Assembly: GCA_017445905.1 (NCBI GenBank)
Contig: JAFSRX010000062.1
Span: 1 to 64,000, forward strand
Direction: 5' to 3'
DNA from: Eubacterium sp.
GTDB lineage: Bacteria; Bacillota; Clostridia; Oscillospirales; Acutalibacteraceae
DNA: 64,000 bases
The notes beneath the pieces were generated by a model. It did no database searches, had not been told where the DNA came from, and saw only the letters and a list, made by a program, of their open reading frames with translations. Of this stretch, positions 42,786-52,837 are shown in pieces (position 1 is the stretch's first letter; each line of letters opens with the position of its first letter). Made by a program: the position numbers and the translations under genes.

Positions 42786-44906
42786 ATGGATAAAGAAATG
42801 CCAAGAAAAGTATCACTTCAACAAACAAGAAATATTGGTATTATGGCGCACATTGATGCAGGTAAGACTACAACAACTGAGCGTATTCTTTTCTACACCG
42901 GTATTAACCATAAAATCGGTGAGACCCATGAGGGTGCTGCAACAATGGACTGGATGGAACAGGAGCAGGAAAGAGGTATAACAATTACCTCTGCGGCAAC
43001 AACATGTTTCTGGAAAGACCATAGAATCAATATCATTGATACTCCGGGACACGTTGACTTTACAGTTGAAGTTCAGCGTTCACTCCGTGTGCTCGACGGT
43101 TCTGTAACTGTTTTATGTGCAAAGGGCGGCGTTGAGCCTCAGTCTGAAACAGTTTGGCGTCAGGCTGACGAATACAAGGTTCCCCGTATGATCTTCGTAA
43201 ACAAGATGGATATTATGGGCGCTAATTTCTATAATGTTCTTGATATGGTATTAGACCGTTTCAAGTGCAATGCGCTCCCGATTCAGCTTCCGATTGGTCA
43301 GGAGGAAACCTTTGAAGGTATTATTGACCTTATCAATAATAACGAAATCGTTTATATTGATCCTGCAGGAAACAAGGGTCAGGTTTTCGAAGTAAGAGAA
43401 ATCCGTGACGAGCTCAAGGACAAGGCTGCGCAGTACAGAACAAGCCTTATTGAGCATATTGTTGAGCAGGATGAAGAGCTTATGGAGAAGTATTTCGAAG
43501 AGGGTGAAGATGCAATCACCGTTGATGAAATCAAGAATATGATCCGTAAGTCAACTATCGCAGGCGAGATGGTTCCCGTATGCTGCGGAACAGCATACAG
43601 AAATATGGGAGTTCAGCCTCTCCTCGATGCAATCGTTGATTTTATGCCCGCACCAACTGACGTTGAGTCAATTAAGGGCGTTAATCCCGATACAGATGAA
43701 GAAGAAGACCGTCATTCATCAGATGATGAGCCGTTCTCAGCTCTTGCATTCAAGATTGCAACTGACCCGTATGTAGGAAAGATTTGCTATTTCCGTGTTT
43801 ATTCGGGAACCGTTGAATCAGGCTCTGCTGTTTATAACTCTGTTAAGGGTCATAAAGAGAGAATGGGACGTATTCTTCAGATGCATGCAAACCACAGAGA
43901 AGATATCCCCATTTGCTATGCAGGTGATATTGCTGCTGCTGTTGGTCTTAAGAACACAACAACCGGTGATACACTCTGTGATGAAAATCATCCTGTAATC
44001 CTTGAATCAATGAACTTCCCGGATCCTGTTATCCGTGTTGCTATTGAGCCTAAGACTAAGGCAGGTCAGGAAAAGATGGGCGTTGCTCTTGCAAAGCTCG
44101 CTGAAGAAGACCCGACTTTCAAGGCATATACAGATGAAGAAACAGGTCAGACAATTATCGCCGGTATGGGTGAGCTTCATCTTGAGATTATCGTTGACCG
44201 TTTGCTTCGTGAATTCAAAGTTGAGGCAAATGTCGGCGCTCCCCAGGTAGCTTATAAAGAGACTGTTCAGGGAGAAAGCATGTCCGATCTTAAATATAAG
44301 AAACAGTCAGGTGGTTCAGGTCAGTACGGTCACGTTAAAATCAGACTCTTCCCGAATCTTGATGAAAACGGAATCGGAAAAGGCTATGAATTTGAAAACC
44401 AGATTGTCGGCGGTGCTATTCCTAAGGAATATATTCCTGCAGTTGATGCGGGAATCCAGGCTGCTATGAAGAGCGGTATTCTTGCAGGATATCCTGTTGT
44501 TGACGTTAGAATCGAGCTCTATGATGGATCTTATCATGAGGTTGACTCCTCTGAAATGGCATTCAAGATTGCCGGTTCAATGGCATTCAAGGATGCAGCA
44601 AAGAAGGCTAACCCGATTATCCTCGAGCCTATGATGAAGGTAATCGTTATCGTTCCCGAGGAATATATGGGCGACGTAATCGGCGACCTTAACTCACGTC
44701 GTGGACAGATTCAGGGCATGGAAGATAGAAACGGCGCTAAACAGATCAATTCAAGAGTTCCTCTTTCAGAGATGTTCGGCTACGTTAACGATCTTCGTTC
44801 AAAGACTCAGGGTCGTGGCCAGTACACAATGGAACCCGATGGATATGAGCCTGTTCCTAAGTCAATTTCTGAAGCGATCATCAATGAACGCTCAAAGAGA
44901 GACTAA
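42786..44906 (+). CDS. fusA: Elongation factor G
   Basis: Ribosomal translocase GTPase, 706 residues. G motifs are [20 protein letters not shown] (switch I region), DTPGHVDF and NKMD, followed by domains II-V ending [13 protein letters not shown]. The start is uncertain: ATG 42786 lies only two bases after AAAGG, and ATG 42798 ([14 protein letters not shown]) matches the usual family start but is 14 bases away. It lies 48 bases after rpsG in the str operon. Confidence 0.97.
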   Translation: MDKEMPRKVSLQQTRNIGIMAHIDAGKTTTTERILFYTGINHKIGETHEGAATMDWMEQEQERGITITSAATTCFWKDHRINIIDTPGHVDFTVEVQRSLRVLDGSVTVLCAKGGVEPQSETVWRQADEYKVPRMIFVNKMDIMGANFYNVLDMVLDRFKCNALPIQLPIGQEETFEGIIDLINNNEIVYIDPAGNKGQVFEVREIRDELKDKAAQYRTSLIEHIVEQDEELMEKYFEEGEDAITVDEIKNMIRKSTIAGEMVPVCCGTAYRNMGVQPLLDAIVDFMPAPTDVESIKGVNPDTDEEEDRHSSDDEPFSALAFKIATDPYVGKICYFRVYSGTVESGSAVYNSVKGHKERMGRILQMHANHREDIPICYAGDIAAAVGLKNTTTGDTLCDENHPVILESMNFPDPVIRVAIEPKTKAGQEKMGVALAKLAEEDPTFKAYTDEETGQTIIAGMGELHLEIIVDRLLREFKVEANVGAPQVAYKETVQGESMSDLKYKKQSGGSGQYGHVKIRLFPNLDENGIGKGYEFENQIVGGAIPKEYIPAVDAGIQAAMKSGILAGYPVVDVRIELYDGSYHEVDSSEMAFKIAGSMAFKDAAKKANPIILEPMMKVIVIVPEEYMGDVIGDLNSRRGQIQGMEDRNGAKQINSRVPLSEMFGYVNDLRSKTQGRGQYTMEPDGYEPVPKSISEAIINERSKRD

Positions 44907-44942
44907 TTAAGTTTATTAAATTATAGCTAAATAAAAAAATAC

Positions 44943-44971
44943 TTGATATTTTGCCACTAATTTGGTAAAAT
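44943..44971 (+). promoter_or_regulatory. tuf promoter
   Basis: TTGATA (44943-44948), 17 bases, TAAAAT (44966-44971), in the 110-base fusA-tuf gap; it would allow extra tuf transcription. Confidence 0.65.
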
Positions 44972-45016
44972 ATCATTGCACAATTTTCTATTGTATATTT
45001 TAAGGAGGAATTTCCA

Positions 45017-46210
45017 ATGGCAAAAGAACATTTTAACCGTACCAAACCCCATGTAAACATTGGTACAATCGGTCACGTTGACCATGGTAAGACAACTCTT
45101 ACAGCTGCTATCACAAAGTATCTTGCTAATAAGGGCTATGCAAAGTTTGAGGACTATGCAGACATCGATAAGGCTCCTGAAGAAAGAGAACGTGGTATCA
45201 CAATCAACACAGCTCACGTTGAGTACGAAACAGACGCTCGTCACTATGCTCACGTTGACTGCCCAGGCCACGCTGACTATATCAAAAACATGATTACTGG
45301 TGCTGCTCAGATGGATGGTGCTATCCTTGTTATCGCAGCAACAGACGGACCTATGGCTCAGACTAAGGAGCACCTTCTCCTTGCTCGTCAGGTTGGTGTA
45401 CCGGCAATCATCGTATTCCTTAACAAGACTGACCAGGTTGACGACGAAGAGCTTCTTGAACTTGTTGAAATGGAAGTTCGTGATACTCTTGCTGAGTATG
45501 AGTTCGATGAGGACTGCCCGATCATCAAGGGTTCTGCTCTTCTTGCTCTTAACGCAACTTCAAATGACGATCCTGCTTGCGCTTGCATTGAGGAACTCAT
45601 GAATGCAGTTGACGAGTACATTCCTACTCCTGACCGTAAGGCAGACCTTCCTTTCCTTATGCCTGTTGAGGACGTTTTCACAATCACCGGTCGTGGAACA
45701 GTTGCTACAGGTAGAGTTGAAAGAGGACAGCTTAAGACAAATGATACAGTAGAGATGGTTGGTCTTGAAGACGAAATCAAGTCAACAGTATGTACTGGTA
45801 TCGAGATGTTCAGAAAGATTCTTGACTACGCTGAGGCTGGAGATAACATTGGTTGTCTTCTTCGTGGTGTTCAGAGAACAGAGATCAAGAGAGGCCAGGT
45901 TCTTGCTGCTCCCGGATCAATCAAACCTCACACCAAGTTCACAGGTCAGGTTTACGTTCTTTCTAAGGAAGAAGGCGGACGTCATACTCCTTTCTTCAAC
46001 AACTACAGACCTCAGTTCTATTTCAGAACAACTGACGTTACAGGCGTTATCTCTCTTCCCGAAGGAACAGAGATGTGTATGCCTGGCGATAACGTTGATA
46101 TGAACGTTGAACTTATCACTCCTATCGCTATCGAAAACGGACTTCGTTTCGCTATTCGTGAAGGTGGTAGAACAGTTGGTTCAGGCGTTGTTATCGCAAT
46201 CGAAGAGTAA
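45017..46210 (+). CDS. tuf: Elongation factor Tu
   Basis: GTPase delivering aminoacyl-tRNA to the ribosome, 397 residues. It has [40 protein letters not shown] and NKTD for nucleotide binding. AAGGAGG precedes the ATG. It is last in the str cluster and has its own upstream promoter and a strong terminator. Its codon use is strongly biased, as expected for a very highly expressed gene. Confidence 0.98.
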   Translation: MAKEHFNRTKPHVNIGTIGHVDHGKTTLTAAITKYLANKGYAKFEDYADIDKAPEERERGITINTAHVEYETDARHYAHVDCPGHADYIKNMITGAAQMDGAILVIAATDGPMAQTKEHLLLARQVGVPAIIVFLNKTDQVDDEELLELVEMEVRDTLAEYEFDEDCPIIKGSALLALNATSNDDPACACIEELMNAVDEYIPTPDRKADLPFLMPVEDVFTITGRGTVATGRVERGQLKTNDTVEMVGLEDEIKSTVCTGIEMFRKILDYAEAGDNIGCLLRGVQRTEIKRGQVLAAPGSIKPHTKFTGQVYVLSKEEGGRHTPFFNNYRPQFYFRTTDVTGVISLPEGTEMCMPGDNVDMNVELITPIAIENGLRFAIREGGRTVGSGVVIAIEE

Positions 46211-46224
46211 TCTTTAACAAAATT

Positions 46225-46257
46225 AAGCAATCTGCTTTTGCAGGTTGCTTTTTTTGA
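46225..46257 (+). terminator. tuf terminator
   Basis: AAGCAATCTGC-TTTT-GCAGGTTGCTT, 11-bp stem with one G-T pair, then TTTTTT. Confidence 0.9.
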
Positions 46258-46311
46258 TGTTCTAAAAGCAATCATAGACAACTGTTGTACTTATTGCGAT
46301 ATATTTTATTA

Positions 46312-46339
46312 TTGAATATATTGTAATTTATGATATAAT
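46312..46339 (+). promoter_or_regulatory. recD2 promoter, apparently leaderless
   Basis: TTGAAT (46312-46317), 16 bases, TATAAT (46334-46339). The ATG begins at 46347, only seven bases after the -10 box, with no Shine-Dalgarno sequence between. Confidence 0.6.
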
Positions 46340-46346
46340 AAAATCT

Positions 46347-48560
46347 ATGGAAAATGAAGTTCTTGAAAAGTTAATAGGAACTGTTGAGGAGGTATCCTTC
46401 TATAATGAGGATACCGGGTTTTGTGTTGCCGAAATCAATACCGGAGAAGAAGGCGTAACAGTTGTTGGTGCCATTGGTGAGATAGCTGTTGGCGCCGAAG
46501 TTCGGTGCGAGGGAAAATGGGATATGCACCCCTCTTTTGGCAGACAGTTTCGTGCAAGCGTTGTTCATCAGACCTTGCCCGAGGATGTTTCGGGAATACT
46601 TCGCTATCTCTCCTCGGGAATTATCAGAGGAATAAGGCAGTCAACGGCGCAGAAGATTATTGAAGCCTTTGGGGCGGATGCGTTTAACGTTATTGAAAAC
46701 GAGCCTGAACGCCTTGCATCAATTAAAGGAATAAGCATTTCTAAGGCAAGACAGATAAGCATCGATTTCAAGAGCAAATTTGCCTCTCGCGAAACCGTTG
46801 TTGCGCTGACCGCTTTAGGGCTTACTCAGCATCAGGCACTTAAAGCATATAAGCTCTTTAAGTCGGACGCCGTTGATTTAATCAAAGCCAATCCCTATTC
46901 GTTCATCGGAAGTACAATGGGAATAAGCTTTGATAAAGCGGATGAAATTGCAGCAAACCTTGATGAACAGCCCCCGTATAATTACAGAGCACAGGCGGCT
47001 GTTGTTCATATTGTTCGCCATAATCTTTCAAACGGCCACACCTGCATCCCGAGGGATAAGATATTTGCTCCTGCCTGTGATTTTCTTGGCTGTGAAGAGG
47101 ATTATGTTGAAATTGCAATAGATAATGCTATTGAAGAAAAAGCACTTATTCAAAAGGAAATTGAAGGCAGAGAATTTCTTTTTATTCCTGAAATATATCA
47201 TGCCGAAAGCGGGGTTGCGCAGCGAATTAATATAATGGTTCATTATCCGCCGAGAGAAAACGAAATATTCTCTTCTGAGGTTTATGCATTTGAAGAAGCA
47301 AATAACATCAGCTTTGATGAAAAACAGAGGCGAGCTATTGAAATAGCGGTTGAAAAGGGACTTTTAATTCTCACAGGCGGACCCGGAACAGGTAAAACAA
47401 CAACCTTAAAGGGAATAATAAGTCTTATGAAAAACAGGGGACTTCGTGTTGCCCTGACAGCCCCGACAGGAAGAGCTGCTCAGCGAATGGAAGAGCTTTG
47501 CGGCTATGAAGCGAAAACAATTCATCGGCTTCTTGAGGTTGAATACAATGAGGACAGTGATGTTCCTGCGTTTGTTCACAACCTTAAAAACCCGCTTGAT
47601 TTTGATGCCGTTATTGTTGACGAGCTTTCGATGGTTGATGTAACGCTGTTTTCGGCGCTTCTTGATGCGCTTCCTCTTCACTGCAGACTTATTATGGTCG
47701 GAGATAAAAATCAGCTTCCGCCCGTTGGTGCGGGTAATGTTCTGTCCGATCTGATAGAAAGCAAGCTGATTGATGTTATAACTCTTGATAAAATCTTCCG
47801 TCAGGCTATGGAGAGCAGAATTGTAACAAATGCCCACAGAGTTGTTAAGGGCGAAATGCCCGTTATTGATAATTCCCATGAATCCGATTTTTTCCTTCTC
47901 AAAGAGGACAGTCGATATAATGCGCCGAAAAAAATTCTTGATTTAGTAACTTCAAGGCTTCCTGCATCATATGGATTTGACCCTATGAGCGATATTCAGG
48001 TGCTGTGTCCGAGCAGGATGGGAGAATGCGGAACACAGAATATAAACGCAATTCTTCAGGCGAAGCTTAATCCGCCGTCTAAAAACAAGAAGGAAATCCG
48101 TTACAAGGGCTTTACTCTCCGTGAGGGCGACAGAGTTATGCAGATAAAGAATAACTACGATGTTCCGTGGTTCAAGGCAAATGATAACGGTCAGGGCGTT
48201 TTTAACGGCGATATCGGGATTTTAACAAAAATTGATCTCGGCAATGATATTATCAATGTAAAATTTGATGATAAAGAGGCAATGTATTCAATGGACAGCG
48301 TTAAAGAAATTGAACTTGCCTATGCAATGACTGTTCATAAGAGTCAGGGAAGTGAGTTCAACGCAGTTGTTATGCCCGTTCTTGCAACTCCTAAAAAGCT
48401 TGCTTACAGAAATCTTTTTTATACCGCATTAACAAGAGCCAAAGAGCTTATAGTTCTTGTCGGAAATGAAAGTTCAATAAAAAATATGGTCGAAAATGAT
48501 AAAAAATCAAAAAGGTTAAGCGCACTTAAATTTTTTATTGAAACAGAAAGTGATATATAA
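46347..48560 (+). CDS. recD2: RecD2-type ATP-dependent DNA helicase
   Basis: SF1B 5'-3' DNA helicase that works without RecBC, in repair. The 737 residues comprise an N-terminal OB-like domain (GTVEEVSFYNEDTGFCVAEI) and tandem helix-hairpin-helix segments (ASIKGISISKARQI). The helicase core has Walker A GGPGTGKTTT (about residue 345), VIVDELSMVD, VGDKNQLPPVGAG and the C-terminal AMTVHKSQGSEF. The protein starts at the family's normal N-terminus, yet no ribosome binding site precedes it and the promoter -10 lies seven bases upstream, so the mRNA is probably leaderless. The MreB-like gene follows by 36 bases. Confidence 0.95.
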   Translation: MENEVLEKLIGTVEEVSFYNEDTGFCVAEINTGEEGVTVVGAIGEIAVGAEVRCEGKWDMHPSFGRQFRASVVHQTLPEDVSGILRYLSSGIIRGIRQSTAQKIIEAFGADAFNVIENEPERLASIKGISISKARQISIDFKSKFASRETVVALTALGLTQHQALKAYKLFKSDAVDLIKANPYSFIGSTMGISFDKADEIAANLDEQPPYNYRAQAAVVHIVRHNLSNGHTCIPRDKIFAPACDFLGCEEDYVEIAIDNAIEEKALIQKEIEGREFLFIPEIYHAESGVAQRINIMVHYPPRENEIFSSEVYAFEEANNISFDEKQRRAIEIAVEKGLLILTGGPGTGKTTTLKGIISLMKNRGLRVALTAPTGRAAQRMEELCGYEAKTIHRLLEVEYNEDSDVPAFVHNLKNPLDFDAVIVDELSMVDVTLFSALLDALPLHCRLIMVGDKNQLPPVGAGNVLSDLIESKLIDVITLDKIFRQAMESRIVTNAHRVVKGEMPVIDNSHESDFFLLKEDSRYNAPKKILDLVTSRLPASYGFDPMSDIQVLCPSRMGECGTQNINAILQAKLNPPSKNKKEIRYKGFTLREGDRVMQIKNNYDVPWFKANDNGQGVFNGDIGILTKIDLGNDIINVKFDDKEAMYSMDSVKEIELAYAMTVHKSQGSEFNAVVMPVLATPKKLAYRNLFYTALTRAKELIVLVGNESSIKNMVENDKKSKRLSALKFFIETESDI

Positions 48561-48596
48561 TATAATAAAACCAAGTTAAAGATTATTGGTGAAAAT

Positions 48597-49625
48597 ATGT
48601 TCGGATACGATTTAGGATTTGACTTAGGAACAAATAACGTTGTTATTTCCGTTCCCTCAAAGGGAGTGGTTTTAAACGAGCCATGTTATGTTGCCTATGA
48701 TATTGAAACAGAAAAAATTCTCTATGCCGGAAGGCGCGCCTACTATCTTGAAGGAAGAGAGCCGAAGGGCGTTGCCGTTGTTCAGCCGGTTGAAAGGGGC
48801 GTTATAAGTAATTATGCGCTCACTCAGCAGATGCTAAGATTTTTTATAAACAGAGTTATAAAGAAAAATGTTTTCAGACCGAGGGTTGTTGCGAGCGTTC
48901 CCGCTCTTGCAACCGATGTTGAAAAAAGAACACTTGTATCTGTTATTATTTCAGCGGGCGCAAGGTCGGTTTGTCTTGTTGAATCAACGCTATGCGCCGC
49001 TTTCGGGTCAGGCGTTGACCCGCTCCAGCCAAACGGAGTTTTTGTTGTTGATATCGGCGCAGGAAGCTCGGATATGGCTGTTATCTCCCAGGGCTCAATG
49101 AACCAGATTGAAACAGTTAAAATCGGCGGAAATGATTTTGACCGCGAGATTATTAAGCTGTTTAAGGATAAATATAATCTTCTTATTGGAATCAGAACTG
49201 CCGAGGATATTAAGAAATTAATCGGTTGCGCTATTCACAGGGATGAACCTGTAACAATGAGCGCAAGAGGCAGGGATGCTGAAAACGGAATGCCCAAAAC
49301 GGTTGATATTTCATCTGAAGAAATCTATGAATGCTTAAAACCTCTTTTTTCGGAAATAACTGCTGCCGCTCAGGCAATATTTGAAAGAACATCTCCTCAG
49401 CTTGCAGCTGACATAGTTTCGGGCGAGGTTTTGCTAACAGGCGGATCTGCTGAGCTTTATGGACTTGATAAGCTGCTGAGCGATGCGCTAAATCTCGGCG
49501 TTAAATTAGTTCCTCAGCCTGCGCTGTGCGTTTCAAAAGGCGCCCAGGTTGCGCTTAACAAAATGCATATTCTTGATAACTACGGTTATCAGTTCAAGAC
49601 TAAAGAAGATGTTAGAATAAGATAA
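48597..49625 (+). CDS. MreB-like bacterial actin
   Basis: Actin/Hsp70-fold cytoskeletal ATPase, 342 residues. The phosphate-1 loop DLGFDLGTNNVVISV, phosphate-2 VVDIGAGSSDMAVI, adenosine motif VLLTGGSAELYGL and connecting segments follow MreB/Mbl order, and ALATDVEKRTLVSVIISAGA matches the MreB interdomain region. It is diverged from canonical MreB, for example KSxxDxxA-type replacements, and has no mreC-mreD next to it, so a Mbl/MreBH paralogue or another shape/segregation filament is possible. The ribosome binding site is weak (GGTG). It shares a unit with recD2 and ends at a terminator. Confidence 0.87.
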   Translation: MFGYDLGFDLGTNNVVISVPSKGVVLNEPCYVAYDIETEKILYAGRRAYYLEGREPKGVAVVQPVERGVISNYALTQQMLRFFINRVIKKNVFRPRVVASVPALATDVEKRTLVSVIISAGARSVCLVESTLCAAFGSGVDPLQPNGVFVVDIGAGSSDMAVISQGSMNQIETVKIGGNDFDREIIKLFKDKYNLLIGIRTAEDIKKLIGCAIHRDEPVTMSARGRDAENGMPKTVDISSEEIYECLKPLFSEITAAAQAIFERTSPQLAADIVSGEVLLTGGSAELYGLDKLLSDALNLGVKLVPQPALCVSKGAQVALNKMHILDNYGYQFKTKEDVRIR

Positions 49626-49630
49626 ATTTC

Positions 49631-49649
49631 GGGGCTGTTAATCAGCCCC
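49631..49649 (+). terminator. Terminator after the MreB-like gene
   Basis: GGGGCTG-TTAAT-CAGCCCC followed by TATTAAAATT. Confidence 0.7.
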
Positions 49650-49655
49650 TATTAA

Positions 49656-49769
49656 AATTACGAATTACTAATTTCGGGCGGGAACCTTGGAGCGGGCGCC
49701 AGACCCTTTTGTCTCGCAAGCTCGACATTTCACCTAGCAGGGGAATAACCCGCACCCGATTATATAAGA
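49656..49769 (+). repeat. Heptamer tract and split tail module
   Basis: AATTACG, AATTACT, AATTTCG in register lead into TTTCGGGC. About 80 bases later CACCCGATTATATAA, shared with the copy at 41441, closes the element just before the ecfT ribosome binding site. Confidence 0.6.
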
Positions 49770-49784
49770 GAGAGGAGGGGTTGT

Positions 49785-50651
49785 GTGAATAGGTTTTCAA
49801 AGCTGCATCCGATATTGCATCTGTTTTTTTATTTGTTTTCGTTGATGTTTGTTTTAGTTGTTTCAAATCCTTTTTATTCGCTGGTATCCCTCATCTGTGC
49901 GTTCTTATATAATGCAGTAATAGCTCATAAAAGAACACTGAAAAGTTTATCATTCGTTTTTTTCATAATCATTTTTGTTTCACTATTCAATATGCTTTTT
50001 GCCCACTATGGTAATGATGTTCTTTTCAGAATCGGATATACGGATTTTACCCTTGAAGCGCTTTTTTACGGCTTTAATCAGGGAATGGTTTTCGCCGCAG
50101 TTGTTATGTGGTTTTCTGCGCTGAGTTTTAATTCGGACGGCGACAGAGTTTTGTATTTATTCTCATTTGCGCCGAAGCTCTCGCTGATGTTTTCAATGAT
50201 TCTCGGCTTTATTCCGAGATTTAATCAAAAACTAACTGAAATTCGCGATGCTCAGAAGGCGCTCAGGGGCGGCGAAAGTCCGAGGAGCATTAAAGATAAA
50301 TTCAAAAATGCGATTAATAACCTTTCAGCGCTGATAACGTACAGTCTTGAAAGCAGTATCATAACCGCTGATTCAATGAACGCAAGGGGCTACAAAAGAG
50401 GCGCTCTGAGCGTTAAGAGATATAAACTGTGCGCAGAGGATATTATCTTTTTTGCTGTTATTGTTTTATCTGCGATATATTTGATTTATTCAAAGGCAGT
50501 CGGTAATATATCTTTTATATTTGAACCCGTTATTTATTCAAAATCATTCAGTATCAGCGCATTTATCGTATTTATTATTGCCGAGTTGATACCGTTTGTT
50601 GCAGAAATATGGGAGGAAATGCTATGGAAGCTGTCAAATTCAAAGGCATAA
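49785..50651 (+). CDS. ecfT: ECF transporter membrane coupling protein
   Basis: Energy-coupling-factor T component, which links vitamin-binding S proteins to the ATPases. The 288 residues have four or five membrane helices and the two cytoplasmic Ala-Arg-Gly-type coupling motifs: AQKALRGGE and SMNARGYKRG. The start is a GTG with GAGGAGGGG a few bases upstream. It overlaps the fused ATPase gene by 28 bases, so the genes are coupled. A repeat element fills the space up to its ribosome binding site. Confidence 0.88.
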   Translation: MNRFSKLHPILHLFFYLFSLMFVLVVSNPFYSLVSLICAFLYNAVIAHKRTLKSLSFVFFIIIFVSLFNMLFAHYGNDVLFRIGYTDFTLEALFYGFNQGMVFAAVVMWFSALSFNSDGDRVLYLFSFAPKLSLMFSMILGFIPRFNQKLTEIRDAQKALRGGESPRSIKDKFKNAINNLSALITYSLESSIITADSMNARGYKRGALSVKRYKLCAEDIIFFAVIVLSAIYLIYSKAVGNISFIFEPVIYSKSFSISAFIVFIIAELIPFVAEIWEEMLWKLSNSKA

Positions 50652-52105
50652 GCTTTACATATCCGAAAAGTGAAAAGCCTGCGCTGAGAGATATTTCTTT
50701 CTCTGTCGGCAAGGGAGAGCTTTGTATTGTTATGGGCAAATCCGCGTCCGGCAAATCCACTCTTTTAAAGCTGATGAAAGAAGAAATTGCGCCCCACGGT
50801 AATCTTGAGGGTGAAATTGAAATAAACGGAAAAACAGGTTATGTTGCTCAGAATGTTGAAGAGAGCATTATTTGCAACAAGGTCAGAGCGGAGCTTTCTT
50901 TTGCTCTTGCAAACGAAGGAAAAAGAGAGGATGAAATTGAACTTGCTGTTGCTGAAACCGCTTCATATTTCAATCTTGAGAGCAAGCTCGATTATGAAAT
51001 ATCATCGCTCTCAGGCGGCGAAAAACAGATTTTAAACCTTGCCGCTGTTATGATAATGAAACCCGATGTTCTTATTCTTGATGAGCCCGCCTCACGCCTT
51101 GATCCGATATGGGCACAGCGTTTTGCGGATATTATCAGAAAAATGCACAGCGATTTTTCAACAACTATTATTATTGCAGAGCATAATGCAGACGCCCTGT
51201 TTGATAGCGCAGAGAGTATTATTATTCTTGAAAATTCCAAGCTCCTTATTAAATCCGACTATGAAAGCGTTGCAAAATATCTTAAAGATACGAATAATGA
51301 TATGCTCGGAGCAATTCCGCTTCGTATGAGCTTATTTGACGGAGCAAAAACAATTAATGAGTGCAGCGAGATATTCAGAACAAAGAGTATAAAAAAGCTC
51401 GACAGCGAGGATACACCTAAGGATATAGCCCTTGAGATAAAAAAGCTTTATTTTGCATATGAAAAGGGAAAGGATATTTTATCAGGGCTTGATTTAAAGG
51501 TGTATAAGGGCAAAATAAACGCTGTTTTAGGTGCAAATTCAAGCGGCAAAACAACTCTCTTAAAAGCGATTGCAGGCGTTCATAAGGCGTATAGAGGCAA
51601 AATTAAGGAGCAGGGAAAAATATCAATGCTTTCTCAGAATGCTTTTGATTTATTCACAAAGGAAACCTGCGGTGAAGAGGTTGACTTTAATAATATTGCC
51701 GAATTCCTTGAAATTGAGGATATTGAAAACCGTCATCCATACGACCTCTCGGGCGGACAGGCGCAGAGGCTTGCTCTGGCAATGGTGCTTGAGCAGAATG
51801 CCGATATAATTCTTCTCGACGAGCCGACTAAAGGCTTTGACTGTGTTTTGAAAGAAAAACTTTCAAAGATACTCAAAGAGCTTTGCGCTCAGGGTAAAAC
51901 CGTTTTAATTGTTACCCACGATATTGAGTTTATTTCAAGATACTGCGATATCGCCTCATTTTTATCAAGGGGAAGGATTGTTGTAACAAAACCGAGAAGA
52001 GAGTTCTTTTCTTCCCTCAGCTTTTATACAAGCACAGTTGCTTCAATAACAAAAACTGACATTGTCAGCATTGATGATTTAAAGGAGTGCGGTGCATATG
52101 ATTAA
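50624..52105 (+). CDS. ECF transporter fused double ATPase
   Basis: Two EcfA-type ABC ATPase domains in one chain, 493 residues. The first half has GKSASGKSTLL, LSGGEKQILNLAAVM and VLILDEPAS; the second has GANSSGKTTLL, LSGGQAQRLALAMV and IILLDEPTKG. Separate EcfA1/EcfA2 subunits are common, so this is the fused form found with dedicated (group I) ECF systems. ATG 50624 has GGAGG seven bases upstream. It overlaps both neighbours, giving the T-A-A-S gene order of a self-contained transporter. Confidence 0.92.
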   Translation: MEAVKFKGISFTYPKSEKPALRDISFSVGKGELCIVMGKSASGKSTLLKLMKEEIAPHGNLEGEIEINGKTGYVAQNVEESIICNKVRAELSFALANEGKREDEIELAVAETASYFNLESKLDYEISSLSGGEKQILNLAAVMIMKPDVLILDEPASRLDPIWAQRFADIIRKMHSDFSTTIIIAEHNADALFDSAESIIILENSKLLIKSDYESVAKYLKDTNNDMLGAIPLRMSLFDGAKTINECSEIFRTKSIKKLDSEDTPKDIALEIKKLYFAYEKGKDILSGLDLKVYKGKINAVLGANSSGKTTLLKAIAGVHKAYRGKIKEQGKISMLSQNAFDLFTKETCGEEVDFNNIAEFLEIEDIENRHPYDLSGGQAQRLALAMVLEQNADIILLDEPTKGFDCVLKEKLSKILKELCAQGKTVLIVTHDIEFISRYCDIASFLSRGRIVVTKPRREFFSSLSFYTSTVASITKTDIVSIDDLKECGAYD

Positions 52106-52790
52106 AAAAGCGTTGTTTCCTTCTTTAATTCTTTTAACTCTTGCGGCAATGGTTATCTGGCAGTGTTTTTTTGCCGAAAAGGTCAACTACTATATTATAT
52201 CGGTTGCAATTCTCATTATCTCAATGCTTCCCTTTTTCATCTCGTTTGAAAAAAGAAAAAGCACTTCAAGAGAGATAACTCTGATATCGAGTTTAATCGC
52301 CCTTGCGGTTGTTTCAAGAGCGGCGTTTTATCTCATTCCCCAGGTTAAGCCAATAGCGGCGGTTGTTATCGCCTCGGCGGTCTGCCTCGGAGCCGAGAGG
52401 GGATATATTGTTGGCGCATTTTCAGCATTCATATCAAATTTTATCTTCTCCCAGGGAATATGGACTCCGTTTCAGATGACTGCTCTCGGACTTGTCGGCT
52501 TCTTTGCAGGATTGATATTCAGAAAAGATAGCTTTAACAGGTTCACTCTTGCGCTCTATGGATTTCTTTCGGCAACATTCCTCTATGGACTCATTGTTGA
52601 CATTTCAACAATTCTTGTTTCCCTCGGTGATAATTTAACTATTTCGGGGATACTTTCAATCTATGCAGCAGGAATGCCGTTCAATCTTGTTTTCGGAGCA
52701 GCAACTGCAGTTTTTCTTTTCTTCTTCGGAGAAGGTTTTATTAAAAAGATTAATAGAATAGATATAAAATACAACATCTTGAAAGAATAG
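52098..52790 (+). CDS. ECF transporter substrate-binding (S) component
   Basis: Membrane vitamin-binding subunit, about 230 residues and six hydrophobic helices. The segment YLIPQVKPIAAVVIASAVCLG followed by GYIVGAFSAFISNFIFSQG and WTPFQMTALGLVGFFAGLIF resembles the CbrT-type S proteins linked with cobalamin or precursor uptake. That assignment is from memory of the family and is moderate. No cobalamin riboswitch was seen upstream. The start may be GTG 52092 (AAAGGAG four bases away) or ATG 52098; both overlap the ATPase gene. Confidence 0.78.
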   Translation: MIKKALFPSLILLTLAAMVIWQCFFAEKVNYYIISVAILIISMLPFFISFEKRKSTSREITLISSLIALAVVSRAAFYLIPQVKPIAAVVIASAVCLGAERGYIVGAFSAFISNFIFSQGIWTPFQMTALGLVGFFAGLIFRKDSFNRFTLALYGFLSATFLYGLIVDISTILVSLGDNLTISGILSIYAAGMPFNLVFGAATAVFLFFFGEGFIKKINRIDIKYNILKE

Positions 52791-52837
52791 CAAACAGGTG
52801 TTATATTATAGATATAAAATACTCAGGCAGGTTTATT

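Noticed and set aside
47406-47879. 157-aa minus-strand frame inside recD2
   Set aside because: It lies opposite the helicase core, has no ribosome binding site and shows no protein-like features.
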